A stretch of DNA of 64,000 nucleotides from Sphaerolaimus hirsutus (taxonomy: Eukaryota > Nematoda > Chromadorea > Monhysterida > Sphaerolaimidae). The DNA is taken from positions 27,483,927 through 27,547,926 of the forward strand of contig OZ038451.1 in NCBI GenBank assembly GCA_964036195.1. The letters run 5' to 3'. Of the stretch, positions 1 to 11,201 are shown piece by piece. Made by a program: the position numbers and the translations under genes. The notes below the pieces were generated by a model, which was not told the DNA's origin, searched no databases, and saw nothing but the letters and a program-made list of their open reading frames with translations. Position 1 is the stretch's first letter; the number at the start of each line of letters is the position of its first letter.

Positions 1-196
1 CAAACATAACATATACTTTTGGAGGTGAGTTTTACAAGGGAATGGGTTTTATTTTTATTTTTTCTACACTAAACTAAGGGGGGGGGGTCAAGAGGGAAAA
101 AATGGAGTAGCTTAGCATATTCCTTGGGAGGGTGTATAGAAATTTTTCAATTTGTCTCAATTTTTGCGTGTTTACTTTGATTTGTCTCAATGTGTC

Positions 197-849
197 TAGG
201 GTGTCAAATTTCCGTTTTCCGTTTTCCGTTTCCGTTTTCCGCAGGCAATTTTTTTCCGTTTTCCGTTCCGTTTTCCGGCTGCTGAAATTTTTTTTCCGTT
301 TTCTGTTCCGTTTTCCGGCAACTTTTTTTTCCGTTTCCGTTTTTCCGGCTCATTTTCCGTTTTCCAGCAATTTTCAGTTTTTCCGCCTTTTTTTTCGTTT
401 TCCGCCTCAATTTCCAGTTTTTCCGCCTTTTTTCCATTTTCTGCCTCAATTCTCCATTTTTCCGCCTCATATTACCTTTTTCTGGCCCAACTTTCTGTTT
501 TCTGATCAGCCAAACTGGTAAAAATTCATGCAGATTGTCAATGATGTGAAAAATTTTCTGTTTCCAGCAAAACTACTGCAAATTTTTTCCACTTCCAGCA
601 AAATTTCAGCAAATTTTATCCATTTTCCAGCAAAATTTCAGCAAGTTTTTCCATTTCCGTGCTAATTTGATTTTTCCGTTTCCGTTTTTCCGGCCTCTTT
701 TTCCGTTTTCCAGCCACTGAAAATTTTTTTCCGTTTCCGTTTCCCGCCAAGTCCAATTTTTTTCCGTTTTCCGTTCCGTTTTCCGGACGCTGAAACAATT
801 TTTCCGTTTCCGTTTCCGTTTTCCGTAGAAAAATTTTGTTGACACCCTA
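197..849. mobile_element. hAT-type MITE with TTTTCCG arrays, copy 1
   Basis: Ends TAGGGTGTCAAA and TTGACACCCTA are inverted and flanked by the exact 8-bp duplication AATGTGTC (189-196 and 850-857). The interior is arrays of CCGTTTTCCGTTTCCG. The 129-aa and 91-aa ORFs across it are repeat translations. Confidence 0.92.
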
Positions 850-919
850 AATGTGTCTACTTCTTTGTTACATGAGTACACATGCCAAATTTCAGCTCAG
901 AGCAGTTAGCGGTTCTTAC

Positions 920-1867
920 TAGGGTGTCAAATTTCTGTTTCTGTTTTCCCTTTCGCTTTTCCACATTTTACCGCTTTTTTTACCTTTTTGTTTTCCATTT
1001 TCCATCAGCTGAAATTTTTTAACTTTTCCATTTTCTGGCAGCCAAAATTTTTCACCTTATCATTTTCCATTTTCTGGCTGAAAATTTTTTACCATCCCGT
1101 TTCCATGTTTCCAGGCCATTTTTCAATTTTATGGCTTGATTTTCAGTTTTTTGGCTTGATTTTCAGTTATCTGGCATTTTTCCATTATTTTTCCAATCAG
1201 TATTTATCTTTTTCTTTATGTGAAACTGCATGCCAAACACATAAGTAATTTTGGACACATACTTGGCTATTTACACAGGTCCCGGCCGGCGACCGGTCCC
1301 CAGTGAAAAATAATTTTTTTCAAAGGTCAATAATTGGTGTGTATGGGTTGCTTGCATGTTAATTAGATAAATTACCACCAAATTTATATGCACAAAATTT
1401 TTGCAAGACAGTTACACGCATTGATGCATTTTCTTTGTACAGGTGTATAATTTTTTTTTGGATTTGTCTGAATTTTGGCATGTGAGTACTCCTTCAAATA
1501 GTGAGTATGCATGCCAAATTTCAGCTCAGCGCGGTTACTGATTGTTTTTTTATTGATACTTCAATTTTGTTCAATCACTGTATTTTTGTATAGTGATCGA
1601 AATCCTGCCGGGGACCGGTCCCCGGCAACATCTAAATGGCCCTGACCGGGGTAAAACGTTTCCGGTGAGAAAGTTTTTTTTCAGTAAACAAATAATTTTG
1701 GTCCCCGACCGGGGATGTTCGTCCCCAACCGTTGATGTTCATCCCCGACCGGGGATGTTCGTCCCCAACCGTTGATGTTCGTCCCCGACCGGGGATGTTC
1801 GTCCCCGACAGGGGAAAAATTTACCTTTCCATTTTCAGTTTTTCATAAAAAAATTTTTTGACCCCTA
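920..1867. mobile_element. hAT-type MITE of the same family, copy 2, with nested fold-back
   Basis: Left end TAGGGTGTCAAA, right end TTTGACCCCTA, exact 8-bp duplication GTTCTTAC (912-919 and 1868-1875). A fragment of the fold-back family (about 1278-1815) lies inside it, making three levels of nesting. Confidence 0.88.
1700..1815. repeat. 20-bp tandem array with CCCCGACCGGGG core
   Basis: About 5.5 units of a 20-bp word, GTCCCCGACCGGGGATGTTC, alternate with a variant reading CCCCAACCGTTGATG. The core is palindromic. It forms the centre of the inner fold-back. Confidence 0.85.
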
Positions 1868-2257
1868 GTTCTTACCAGTCCCCAGTGGGATTTTGTTCAC
1901 TATACAAAAATACAGTGATTGACAAAAATAAAAGCATTAAAAAATAAGAACCACTAACTGCTCTGAGCTGAAATTTGGCATGCGTACTCACTAAACGAAG
2001 TAGTCAACACATTGAGACAAATTGAAGTAACACACAAAAATTTAGACAAATAGAAAAATTTCTATACACCCTCCTAAAGAATATGCTAAGTTACTCCATT
2101 TTATCCCTCTTGACCCCCCCTGTTAGTTGAGTGTATAAAAAAATAAAAAAATACCTGCTCCCTCTAAAAAAACCCATTCTCTTGATCTTCCATCCCATTC
2201 CAATTGATGTCTGTGAAAACATTCATGGCAAAAATATATGTTACGTTTGTTAAATAA

Positions 2258-3172
2258 GGGACCGGTCCCAGTGAAAAATAATTTTTTCAAAAATCAATAA
2301 TGGGTGTGTATGGGTTGTTTGCATAATTAATTTGTGAATTATCACCAAATTAGCATGCACAAAATTGTTGCGACGGTTACATGCGCTGATGCATTTTCTT
2401 TGGGCGAGGGTATAATTTTTTTTTGATTTGTCTGAATTTTGGCATGCATGTACTCCTTCATTAAGTAAGTATGCATGCCAAATTTCAGCTCAGCACGGTT
2501 ACCGGTTCTTATTTTTTACGCTTTCATTTTTTATTTCACTGTATTTTTGTATAGTGAATGAAATCCCACCAGGGACTGGTCCCTGGCGGCAATAGAAATG
2601 GCCCCGATCGGGGCCAAATGCCACTGGTCAGAAAATTGATTTTTCAGTAAACAAAGAATTTTTGTCCCTGACTGGGGACATTCGTCCCAACACAACAGGG
2701 GACAAAAAATTTGTCCCCTGTTGGGGACAAATGTCCTCAGCTGGGGACCAAAATGATTTGTTTACTGAAAAAAAATTTTCTCACCGACATTTGGCCCCGG
2801 TCATGGCTTTTTCTATTGCCAACGGGAATGGGATTTCATTCACTATACAAAAATACAGTGAATGATAAAAATAAAAGCATAAAAAAGGTAGAACCGCTAA
2901 CTGCTCTGAGCTGAAATTTGGCATGTGTACTCATTAAACAAAGAAGTAAACACATTGAGACAAATCAAAGTAAACACGCAAAAATTGAGACAAATTGAAA
3001 AATTTATATACCCTCCCAAGGAATATGCTAAGCTACTCCATTTTTTCCCCCTTGACCCCCCCCCCCCCCCCCCCCGTTAGTTGAGTGTAGAAAAAATAAA
3101 AATAAAACCCATTCCCTTGTAAAACTCACCTCCAAAAGTATATGTTATGTTTGTTTTATAAAGGACCAGTCC
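2258..3172. mobile_element. fold-back element (GGGACCGGTCCC family), mosaic copy
   Basis: The left arm from GGGACCGGTCCC and the right arm (2790-2920) are inverted copies around GGGGAC/GTCCCC words. The distal right arm (2925-3160) switches to the sequence seen inverted at 1-196. Confidence 0.75.
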
Positions 3173-4007
3173 CCGGTGAAAAATATTTTCTTCCAAAAGA
3201 CAATAATTGGTGTGTATGGGTTGTTTGCATATTAATTACATTAATTATCACCAAATTAGCATGCACGAAATTTTTGCAAGATGGTTACATGCGCTGATGC
3301 ATTTTCTTTGGGTGAGGGTATAATTTTTTGGATTTGTCTGAATTTTGGAATGTGTGTACTCCTTCATTGAGTGAGTGTGCATGCCAAATTCAGCTCAGTG
3401 CGGTTATCGGTTCTTGTTTTTTATGCTTTCAATTTTCATTCACTGTATTGTTGTATAGTGAATGAAATCCCATCGGGGACTGGTCCCCAGCAGCAATAGA
3501 AATAGCCCTGATTGGGCCCTGGTCAGAAAATGTATTTTTCAGTTAACAAAGAATTTTTGTCCCTGACCCTGTCGGGGATGAATGTCCCCAGCTGGGGACC
3601 AAAATTCTTTGTTTACTGATAAAAAATTTTCTCACTGGGGATGTTTGGCCCCAGTCAGGGCCATTTCTATTGCCACCAGGGACCGGTCCCTGGTGGGATT
3701 TCGTTCACTATACAAGAATACAGTGAACGACAAAAATGAAAGCATAAAAATTAAGAACTGGTGACCGCGCTGAGCTAAAATTTGGCATGCATACTCACTA
3801 AACAATGGAGTACACACATGCCAAAATTGAGACAAATCCAAAAAAATTATACACTTGTACAAAGAAAATGCATCAGTGTGTGTAACTGTCTTGCAAAAAT
3901 TTTGTGCATGTAAATTTTGTGGTAATTCACCTAATTAACATGCAAGCAACCCATACACACCAATTATTGACTTTTGAAAAAAATTATTTTTCACTGGGAA
4001 CCAGTCC
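3173..4007. mobile_element. fold-back element, most complete copy
   Basis: Arms of about 400 bp: GGACCAGTCCCC...ATGCATTTTCTTTGG on the left and its inverse on the right, ending GGGAACCAGTCC. The centre is GTCCCCAGCTGGGGAC-type words. No coding frame of note. Confidence 0.8.
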
Positions 4008-4983
4008 TTTGTATGGGCTGCTGTAAATAGCGCCACAATACAGACAAAAGAATATATGACTAAAAAGAAAACAAACATACCATATTTCTTCGATCTTAAT
4101 GACGTGTTCATTCACATTGGCTTGCTCGATTACTTTGGCAAGTCTATCGAGCATCTGAAAAATACATTGCCCTGCTTGAATACATTGCCGTATGAAAAAA
4201 TTTATTTTGCATGATCATTTATGTTTTGATGTTTGCCGCCATACATATGCACACCATCTGTTCTGCCTATGTTTTGCTTTTGCTATCTACTCATACGATA
4301 TTGTGCAGCCTTATGTCACAAAATGACAATGATTTGCACTTATGTCACTAATTGCACTTGAATCATGAATACGATCTGAAAAATATATTGCCGTGCTCGT
4401 TTTACATTGCCGTGCTCTATTACATTGACCCCCCAAAACCGCTTATGAAACAATACATTGGCGGTCAATATGATTGAAGAAATACGGTAATATATTTTTT
4501 CCATGAATGTTTTCACAGGATCAATCGGAGAAGAGTTTTACAAAGGGAGTTGGGTTTTTAGAGGGATTTTTTCAGGTATTTTTTCGTTTTTCTACACTCA
4601 ACTAACAGGGGGGAGTTAGAAAGGAATGAAATGGGGTAAATACAGTAGCTCTATCAATTTTGGCAGAGGGTAATGTAAGTTACAACTTGTTTGCACTGTC
4701 TGCAAGTACCATGCAGGAATCGTGCACAAAATTAACCAACCAAGGACTAATCAATCTCAATCACATCTTACTGAAGCAAGGAATTACTAAATGAGGAGGG
4801 ATTTATTCAAGGGGTGTTATTCTAGTTTATTTATGGGGGATTATTTGAGCAAACAAAAATTTTTGGTCATAGCCCAGACAGTAGACCCCAAACCCAACAT
4901 ACTTAAATGACATCAAAATCGGCCAATGTATTTACAACAGCATGGGACACATGCATGTACATGGTCAGGCTGAAAAGTCCCTG
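4008..4983. other. gene-free stretch with repeat relics
   Basis: 4140-4430 repeats the phrase TACATTGCCGTG. 4495-4640 is another arm of the outer element at 1-196. 4840-4960 resembles the spacer of 44835-45400. Nothing coding seen. Confidence 0.6.
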
Positions 4984-5651
4984 GACAGTGCTCGCAATTC
5001 GCGCTAGGGGTAAGCTACGGTCATAAAATTGTAACATGTTAATACATCAGGTGTTTTGAGTTTTCATCCAAACTTTCACTCCTTTAGCTCCACCCACTGC
5101 GGAACTTTGGGGGTTACAATTTCGGTCATTTTGTACTGATGTACACATGGTGCTCTGCACATGCACACCGCTGTTGAACACAGGTAATGTGTCCAGTACA
5201 GATTAGTAATGAAACACAAATGAAATTTGATTGACATAATCATTTACTCCACATTTCAAAACAACATTAAAATCATTGTAATGCAACATGATCTCAGATG
5301 ATCACCAAAACATCCATCACAGTTCCCACGTTTTTTGCACATCACCCTGATTTGCATATTAATTTTACCTTAATAGCAATGATGTTGATAAAAGTGTTGA
5401 ATACTATCAGCACATTGCCAACACACTGGCTTACACTAGCCAAAGTTTCATGATCACAACTGAAAGCAGCGTTGAGCTAGAGCACCATGTGTACATCTGT
5501 ACAAAATGACCGAAATTGAAACCCCCACAGTTCCGCAGTGGGTGGAGCTAGAGGGGTGAAATTTCGGGTGAAAACGCAAAACACCCGTTCCGTTTACGTG
5601 TTAAAATTTTATGACCGTAGCTCACCCCTAGCGCGAATGGCGAGCACTGTC
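4984..5651. mobile_element. fold-back element with ~175-bp arms
   Basis: Left arm 4984-5158 (GACAGTGCTCGCAATTCGCG) and right arm 5475-5651 are inverted copies, about 320 bp apart. Both carry GGTGGAGCTA-type and GGTCATTTTGTAC words. Confidence 0.8.
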
Positions 5652-5689
5652 AGCCCGCTCATGTATTTATATTTAAATATAATCACACA

Positions 5690-6313
5690 AAATTAAACAC
5701 CCTAATGCAATAAATTTTTATAAGGCACACGGGCCGAATGGACCCTGTACGGTCCGAAAATTTTCTGTTTACTGAAAAAAAATTTATCTCACCGGGGTCA
5801 TTTGGCCCCGACCGGGGACATTTACCACAAAGTGCCGAAAAGTACCAGCAATTTTTGTGTGGTATCGGGCCAAACGACCCCGGTCGGGGACCAAAAATCG
5901 TTGTATACTGAAAAAATAATTTTCTCACCGGGGACGTTTGGCCCCGGTCGGGACCATTTCAATATTGCCGGGGACCGGTCCCCGGCAGGATTTCATGCAC
6001 TGTAGAAAAATACAGTGATCGACAAAACTTTAAGTATAAATAAATTAATATTTACTGACCGCTCTGAGCTCAAATTTGGCATGCGTACTCACTTAACAAA
6101 GGAGTACACGCATGCCAAATTTGAGAAAATCGAATGAATCTATTCACCCCCCAAAAAAAATTTGCATCGGCGTGCGTAACCGTCATGCAGAAATTTTGTG
6201 CATGCAACTTTGGTGTTAATTAACCTAATTAACACGCAAAGAACACATACACACAAATTATTTATTTTTGAAAAATATTATTTTTTGCCGGGTCCCGGTC
6301 CCCGGCCGGGACC
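5690..6313. mobile_element. truncated fold-back element (GGGACCGGTCCC family)
   Basis: Carries the core (GGTCATTTGGCCCCGACCGG), the right arm and the end CCCGGCCGGGACC, but not the full left arm. Confidence 0.75.
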
Positions 6314-6655
6314 TGTGTAAATAGCCTACGATGTGTTCAAAATTGATCAGAAAATTTGAAAATGCAATAATTTAGTGCAACAGTTAAAAACTCAAAAAAG
6401 TCCAAAAATCGAAAATCTAAACCCCATAAAAATTCAAATATTAGTCATTTTAGAAAAAAAACACTTTGAAATTTAAATACTGGTACGGTACCGGAATGAA
6501 CCGAATTAATGTGCGCCCCATGTATTAAAAACATAATTTTAACAACAACCATTTAAAAAAACGGAAATGTGTGAACAAAAACTTAAATCTGTGAAAAAAT
6601 AAAAATAAAAACGTTGAAAAATGTAAATGTAAAAACACGTCAACTTGGCAATGTG
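6314..6655. other. AT-rich, no feature; may be 3' UTR of the minus-strand gene
   Basis: No repeat end, ORF or clear polyadenylation hexamer was found on the minus strand. Confidence 0.4.
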
Positions 6656-6752
6656 TCAAAAATCTTCATCATCACTCTCAGAATCTTCACCGAGCAGCAT
6701 AGTTCTGTCTTTTTCAGCGACTCTGCCAGGTTCTGCAATAAATCGTGAGTTA
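6656..6752 (-). CDS. minus-strand membrane protein, exon 4 (acidic C-terminus)
   Basis: Acceptor atttgcag, phase 2. Encodes NSRFIAEPGRVAEKDR, TMLLGEDSESDDEDF and a TGA stop. An alternative acceptor at 6733 (ttattgcag) keeps the same frame but needs phase 1. The acidic end contains casein-kinase-2-like serines. Confidence 0.55.
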
Positions 6753-9209
6753 CTGCAAATCTTGTTTGATCGTGCTGCTATTTATTTACTACTGACTTGA
6801 ATAAGTCTCACTCAATAGAATAACTCGAACCCTTGAATAACTGTTGGATGCTGCCGTTCTATATTCTTTTCACCAATGTTTTTCACACATTTTTCATTTG
6901 AACGAAGTGTTTTTAAGGTAATATGAACAACATTTTTATATCAGAGGATCCACTCAAAAAAACAAACAAATTTGAAAACAACACTGAATCATAGTTCTGA
7001 ACACGCGTTGAATGTTCTTCCCACCCATTTTTTTAAAAAAATTCTTGGGATTTTGGCACTCTTCCCGTGTAATTTCTAACTGCCATTTTATTGAAGGTGC
7101 CGTTCTATTGGGGGTATGCCGTTAAATTCTACGAAATATGATAATTTGAAAATCCACCCCAACCCCAATCTCACCCTTATTCTTCTTCTCCTTCTCCTCC
7201 TGACAATCATTTTTATACAGGAATTGATGCAGCAAAGTAGGGCAAATGTTATTAGGGCGCACGAAATGCCCAAAACTGCCGGCAGAAAGGCGCCGTAGGG
7301 CTTTTTCTGAAGAAATTGTAAGTGAGGGGTCATTTGATGTGCAATTGTACAGTGTACATAAATACACGAGGGTTGAGAATTTAAAAAAATTTGGGTTTGA
7401 TTATTGGGTCGATAAAAGTTTGGGTTGGGTATCAGTTTCAAAAATTTTGCAGGGCTCGTGTCAGTCGTGTGGCTTCTTTAATCAAATTATGGTAACGTAG
7501 TGTGCAAATCATGCTGTCCGACCACCAGGGGTCTCCTAGGGGGGGGGCTGGGGGGGGGGCTGCCCCCCCCCAAATCGGCCAGCTAGCTATCTATCCCGGA
7601 GGCCGCTCAGCTATCTATCTACCCCAAGGCAAAATTTTTGCCTACTACCCCCAAAGACCCCCCCCCCAAATCGCTCAGCTATCTATCTATCTGGAGTGGT
7701 TTTTGAGAAATTTTGCCCCAATTTTCGCTCAAAATCACCAATTTTCGCACCTTTTTATAGTTTTTCACCTTCAACATCGTGCTTTCCGGCTATATACATG
7801 GTTATTTACCTATTTTTAGCCATTTTATACCTACTTTTGGCCACTTTTAAAAGGTTCTTAGCGATTTTTTTCCCCTTTCTGCCTTCTTAACATTGAAAAA
7901 GCCTATATATTTTGCCCCCGCCAGCCCCCTCAAGCCCCCCCAACCCCCCCAGCCCCCCCCCAGAAAATTTTTTCAGCTATCTATCCCTCCGGGGGAGCGA
8001 TTTGCTATCTATCCAGCCCCCGCGAGGGCCAAAATCCTGGAGACCCCTGCCGACCACTATACCTTTTTTATAAACGTTTTTCGTCGATCTTCGATTCCAC
8101 AATGGCCCACACACGCTAGTTGACATCGACACCAAATGTCAACTGGTGCCGATCCCGATTCAAAGCTTGCGTTTGAAGAACGCCGTTCGTCTGCTCATCA
8201 GCAAGCTTTGTATCGGGAACGACACCAGTTAACATTTGGTGTCGATGTCAACTAGCGTGTGTGGGCCCAATGGATGCGTCTATTTCCATAGGTCTATGAG
8301 TCCAAAAAATTAATTTGGACAAAGTGATCTGCCAGTAGGTAATGCATGTCCAGTGGGTTTGCTCGGTGAATATCATAAAATTCCAAATATTGATTGTAAA
8401 CTGTCACATTTACCGCCTATTCTTTCAACATAATGTGAACAGTCGCTTCATTTTTTCTTTCTGGAAAAAACTGAACTCACAAGCAAATCCTTCAGTTCCT
8501 GCATATGAAGATAAATTTCTAATAAACTTTCAGCCTCGCTGGAATTTCCCTTCGATGTTGAGATGGTCCCATTTTCCAACACTTGATAAAAAGTTTTTAG
8601 ATTTGAATTTTCATTTACTCCATTTTGAATTTCATTTTCATTATGTGCTGTTTGCTGGCTGGTTTCAGGTGAATTTTTTGATTCATCTGATGAGCTCAAG
8701 TCTGCTTCACTGGTATTAGTACTTTCTGATGACTCTGTGTTAAGAATTTGATGATTTTGCACATAATTTAAATGTTAGGTACCACTCCCTGACCACACCC
8801 TGTAAGATCGCATGTAAAATGTCAATTGCCATGCAAATTGTCAAAAATTTTGAATTTTATTGTTTTTTTTCATTGGTTTGACTATTTTACATATCATTTT
8901 ACATCACTTCTGATACTTTACATGACATTTTACAGTTTAATTGGTCTGTCTTGTAGCAGCCCCCTGTGTTAAAAAGTCATTTTGTCAAACAAACTCCTTT
9001 AGATGATCACAAATTGACAAATATTGGCGGAGAGTTTGAAAATGTCCAATTTAATATGCCTCATACTCACCATTTTTGGCTACTGCAGTAACATTCCTTC
9101 CATTACAACTTTGTAATGTATTGAAAATTATAAACACCAGAATAAGTGTTGTTTGTGTTATTAAGGATTTTCTGGATAGAAGTGAACTCATCCTTGACCC
9201 TGACCAATT
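6656..9209 (-). CDS. small single-pass (type I) membrane protein, 4 coding exons, family unknown
   Basis: I rebuilt four exons (9209-9071, 8734-8481, 7306-7164, 6752-6656) that join in frame to 210 residues. In order: a signal peptide or anchor (SLITQTTLILVFIIFNTL); a Ser/Asn/Glu-rich lumenal part with several N-glycosylation sequons (NVT, NTS, NGT, NSS); a membrane helix (FLPAVLGISCALITFALLCC); an Arg cluster of seven in a row; and an acidic end SESDDEDF. Topology by the positive-inside rule is outside-in. The plan recalls small type I proteins such as FAM174 or TGN-type proteins, but that is resemblance of layout only. Introns carry MITEs. Moderate confidence as a gene; the exon 3 donor is uncertain. 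Confidence 0.6.
6825..7140. mobile_element. GCCGTTCTATT-family MITE relic
   Basis: Carries GCCGTTCTAT near both edges, as in the better copies at 25131-25359 and 31702-32144. It lies in the last intron of the minus-strand gene. Confidence 0.5.
7164..7306 (-). CDS. minus-strand membrane protein, exon 3 (transmembrane)
   Basis: Acceptor tttcttcag, phase 0. Encodes KKPYGAFLPAVLGISCALIT, FALLCCINSCIKMIV and an Arg run. A consensus-like donor (gtgaga) at 7175 would be phase 0 and does not fit the last exon. Weaker donors after 7164 or 7158 give the phase 2 required. The 3' edge is thus uncertain, or a small exon is missing. Confidence 0.5.
7526..8049. mobile_element. hAT-type MITE with CTATCTATC words, copy A
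   Basis: Ends CAGGGGTCTCC and GGAGACCCCTG are perfect inverted repeats flanked by an exact 8-bp duplication CCGACCAC (7518-7525 and 8050-8057). The interior has CAGCTATCTATCTA arrays near each end and poly-C runs. Confidence 0.93.
8104..8264. mobile_element. short palindromic MITE (CCCACACACGCTAGTTGAC)
   Basis: Two inverted arms of about 45 bp, CCCACACACGCTAGTTGAC... and GTCAACTAGCGTGTGTGGG, around an AAGCTTGCGTTTGAAG centre. A related core is seen at 18400-18620. Confidence 0.8.
8481..8734 (-). CDS. minus-strand membrane protein, exon 2 (lumenal region)
   Basis: Acceptor cttaacacag, donor gtgagt; phase 1 in, phase 0 out. Encodes SSESTNTSEADLSSSDESKN through GNSSEAESLLEIYLHMQELK, ending DLL. 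Acidic, Ser-rich, disordered-looking, then a short amphipathic helix. This is the only long open minus-strand frame locally with biased protein-like composition. Confidence 0.65.
9071..9209 (-). CDS. minus-strand membrane protein, exon 1 (signal peptide)
   Basis: Encodes MNWSGSRMSSLLSRK, then LITQTTLILVFIIFNTL and CNGRNVTAVAKN. An in-frame TAA precedes the first ATG (9209); a second ATG lies at 9191. Donor gtgagt, phase 1. An acceptor-like ttatttccag ends at 9235, so this exon may extend to 9234 with a 5' UTR exon further up. Confidence 0.6.
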
Positions 9210-9234
9210 CATAGCGGATTACTTTGATGAGTGT

Positions 9235-9822
9235 CTGGAAATAATTAGCAATTTTATGTGATTCATTTGTAGTCGAATTATTATAAAAGTTTGAAAAAAT
9301 TATTTTGTTAGGAACATTTTCAGTTGTGTTATTTGCTCAAACACAATATAGAATTCAAATTCAGCCTAAAAATGGCTTAAAGGTCTTAAAGGTCTTGGTG
9401 AATTGGTCTTAAGTAAATTGGTCTTAAATGATGTTCAAATTACTATAAATACTTAAAAGTGGTATTAAATAGTGCACTCAACATCAAAAAGTCAATACAA
9501 CCTGGTTTGATGAACACGTCAGCATGTGCATTTTATTTTATATGGACATACTATTTACATGAAAATATGTTTGAGCCAATATTGCTTTACCTGTAGTATG
9601 ATATTTATGAAGCTTCCAATTGAAAGCTGTGCATCATTGGATGCACTAACTTGCAGGGTGACCCATTTAGTGGTAAATTTATCACATTTTTGCCATGTAC
9701 AAATAATGTGACAGGTTCTACTGGGAGTGGCTGGTTTTACATCTGTTTTTGCACCAGTTTTCATTGTATTTCATCCTGATAAAAAGTATGGCAAATTGTG
9801 AAGGCTAATAGTTTTGCCCTGT
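9235..9822. other. AT-rich flank of the minus-strand gene, nothing else seen
   Basis: Probable 5' flank or first intron of the minus-strand gene. No repeat ends or further exon recognised. Confidence 0.4.
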
Positions 9823-10187
9823 TACCGTAAATCCTAGAAAAACCCCAGGGGAGTTATTCTTTCGTCTGAGCTTTTGAGGGGGAGTTATGCAAGGGATGGA
9901 GTCATTTTTTCCTCAGAACTTTCAGGAGAACTAGGACTTTTTTCCTTGTATGAATTGCCCTGCTGTAGGCTAACATTCTTTTGTATTTTCCGTTTCACAC
10001 ACTGTACTGCTTTTGCATTCAATGAGTCAGCCCCCAGACGTAGATTTTTTGGTTTGTGTGACTAGATCGATTTTTGATATTTTTGCAGCATGTTTTCCAC
10101 TCATCACAGGGGGAGTTATTCGGAGGGGAGTTAGCTCTTGTACAATTTCCGCAGCCGACAGGGGGAATTTTTCGAGGATTTAGGGTA
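9823..10187. mobile_element. TACCGTA...GGGGAGTTATTC MITE
   Basis: Begins TACCGTAAATCCTAG and ends TCGAGGATTTAGGGTA. Internal GGGGGAGTTATTC words face the same way. Confidence 0.65.
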
Positions 10188-11074
10188 TCTAATAAATCTG
10201 TCTGATAACAATTGTTATATTCCTGTACGTTCATGTTTTGATAGCTTTTCCACTGGAAAATGATAATTTTATGTCGAAAAATTGCTGGATATTTTTCCCG
10301 GAACATTTTTTACTGGGTCACCCTGTATCACAGTACTTCGTTTACACTGCACCTGTGTATAATGTATTCATTTAGAATAATGTATGATGTGCAGAGCAGT
10401 TAAACGCATGCTAGCATAGGTAGATTCATAGTTATGTCTGGGCGGGCTGTGTGAAATTGAACGTGTGCAGTAAGCTGTCGCTTTTGAATATTATACTGTG
10501 ATGGGGACCTATTCTGCCCCATGTAAAGTGACAAATGTTGTATCGCAAAGTTTCAAATTCTGGTGGTTTTTTAGCTGTGCATCTGAAACTCACCGGTGCA
10601 ATTAGTACACTTGTAACAAGTTTACATGTTTGTTTGATGGAATTGAAAGGTAATGTCAAATCAATGCCTTTTTATGGATGCATGCGTGGTAGTGCGTTGT
10701 TTTCTGGGTTGGGGGGGGGGTAATTGAGTATCGTGTTTTACACTTTTGAATCTTCACTGCACAGACACAATATTGCCAGGAAATTTTCAATAATTTTTTT
10801 CCTGCATCCCTGTTGCTTTCTGTGATCGTATGTCAATACGTATAGCTTTTATTTCAATCAGTTCATTTACACGTTCTTTCCATTCACTCTTCCCATTTCC
10901 CAACCAACACAGATATTTTGCGTATTGACTGACTGTTTTTTAAATTATATTTATCAGTAAAAATCTATTTTTAGAAAACTAAAATCATAGTTTTGCCCAT
11001 AATATGTACATAAATATTTAAGGATTTTTTCATGTGCTGTACTTGACAGGTCACATTCCACCGAACCCCCACTC
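10188..11074. other. no gene or clear repeat seen
   Basis: Mixed AT-rich sequence with one G9 run (10710-10718). The two 60-75-residue ORFs lack protein-like composition or good splice sites. Confidence 0.4.
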
Positions 11075-11201
11075 TAGTGATGTAAAATCGCCATGGCGCT
11101 ACGTTGCTGTGGCGCCATTGGCGCCTAGCGCTGAGAGTTGGAAAAGCGCCATGGCGCTTTTGGCGCTTGGCGCCAAAGTCCTGGCGCTTTTCACATCACT
11201 A
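11075..11201. mobile_element. hAT-type MITE with GGCGCC core
   Basis: TAGTGATGTAAAA and TTTTCACATCACTA ends; flanks CCCCACTC and CCCCAGTC match at 7 of 8 bases. The interior is nearly all GCGCC/GGCGC words. Confidence 0.8.

Larger units (their letters stand above)
1..2240. mobile_element. outer fold-back element carrying two hAT MITEs and an inner fold-back
   Basis: Segments 1-196, 858-919 and 1868-2240 read on continuously once the insertions are removed. They match, inverted, 2925-3160 and 4495-4640 (words such as GGAATATGCTAAGCTACTCC and AATTGAGACAAAT). It is cut at the window edge. No transposase ORF is visible. Confidence 0.75.

Noticed and set aside
132-521. 129-residue Phe/Pro-rich ORF, with minus-strand counterparts at 204-470, 606-881 and 53777-54085
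   Set aside because: They translate the TTTTCCG arrays of hAT MITEs and cross the element ends.
6656-6732. Direct phase-0 joining of the 7175 donor to the 6733 acceptor in the minus-strand gene
   Set aside because: It would end the protein as NLAESLKKTELCC in a different frame. The phase-2 joining gives a far more protein-like acidic end, although its donor is weaker.
8342-8719. 125-residue plus-strand ORF
   Set aside because: Antisense shadow of exon 2 of the minus-strand gene, whose composition and splice sites are better.
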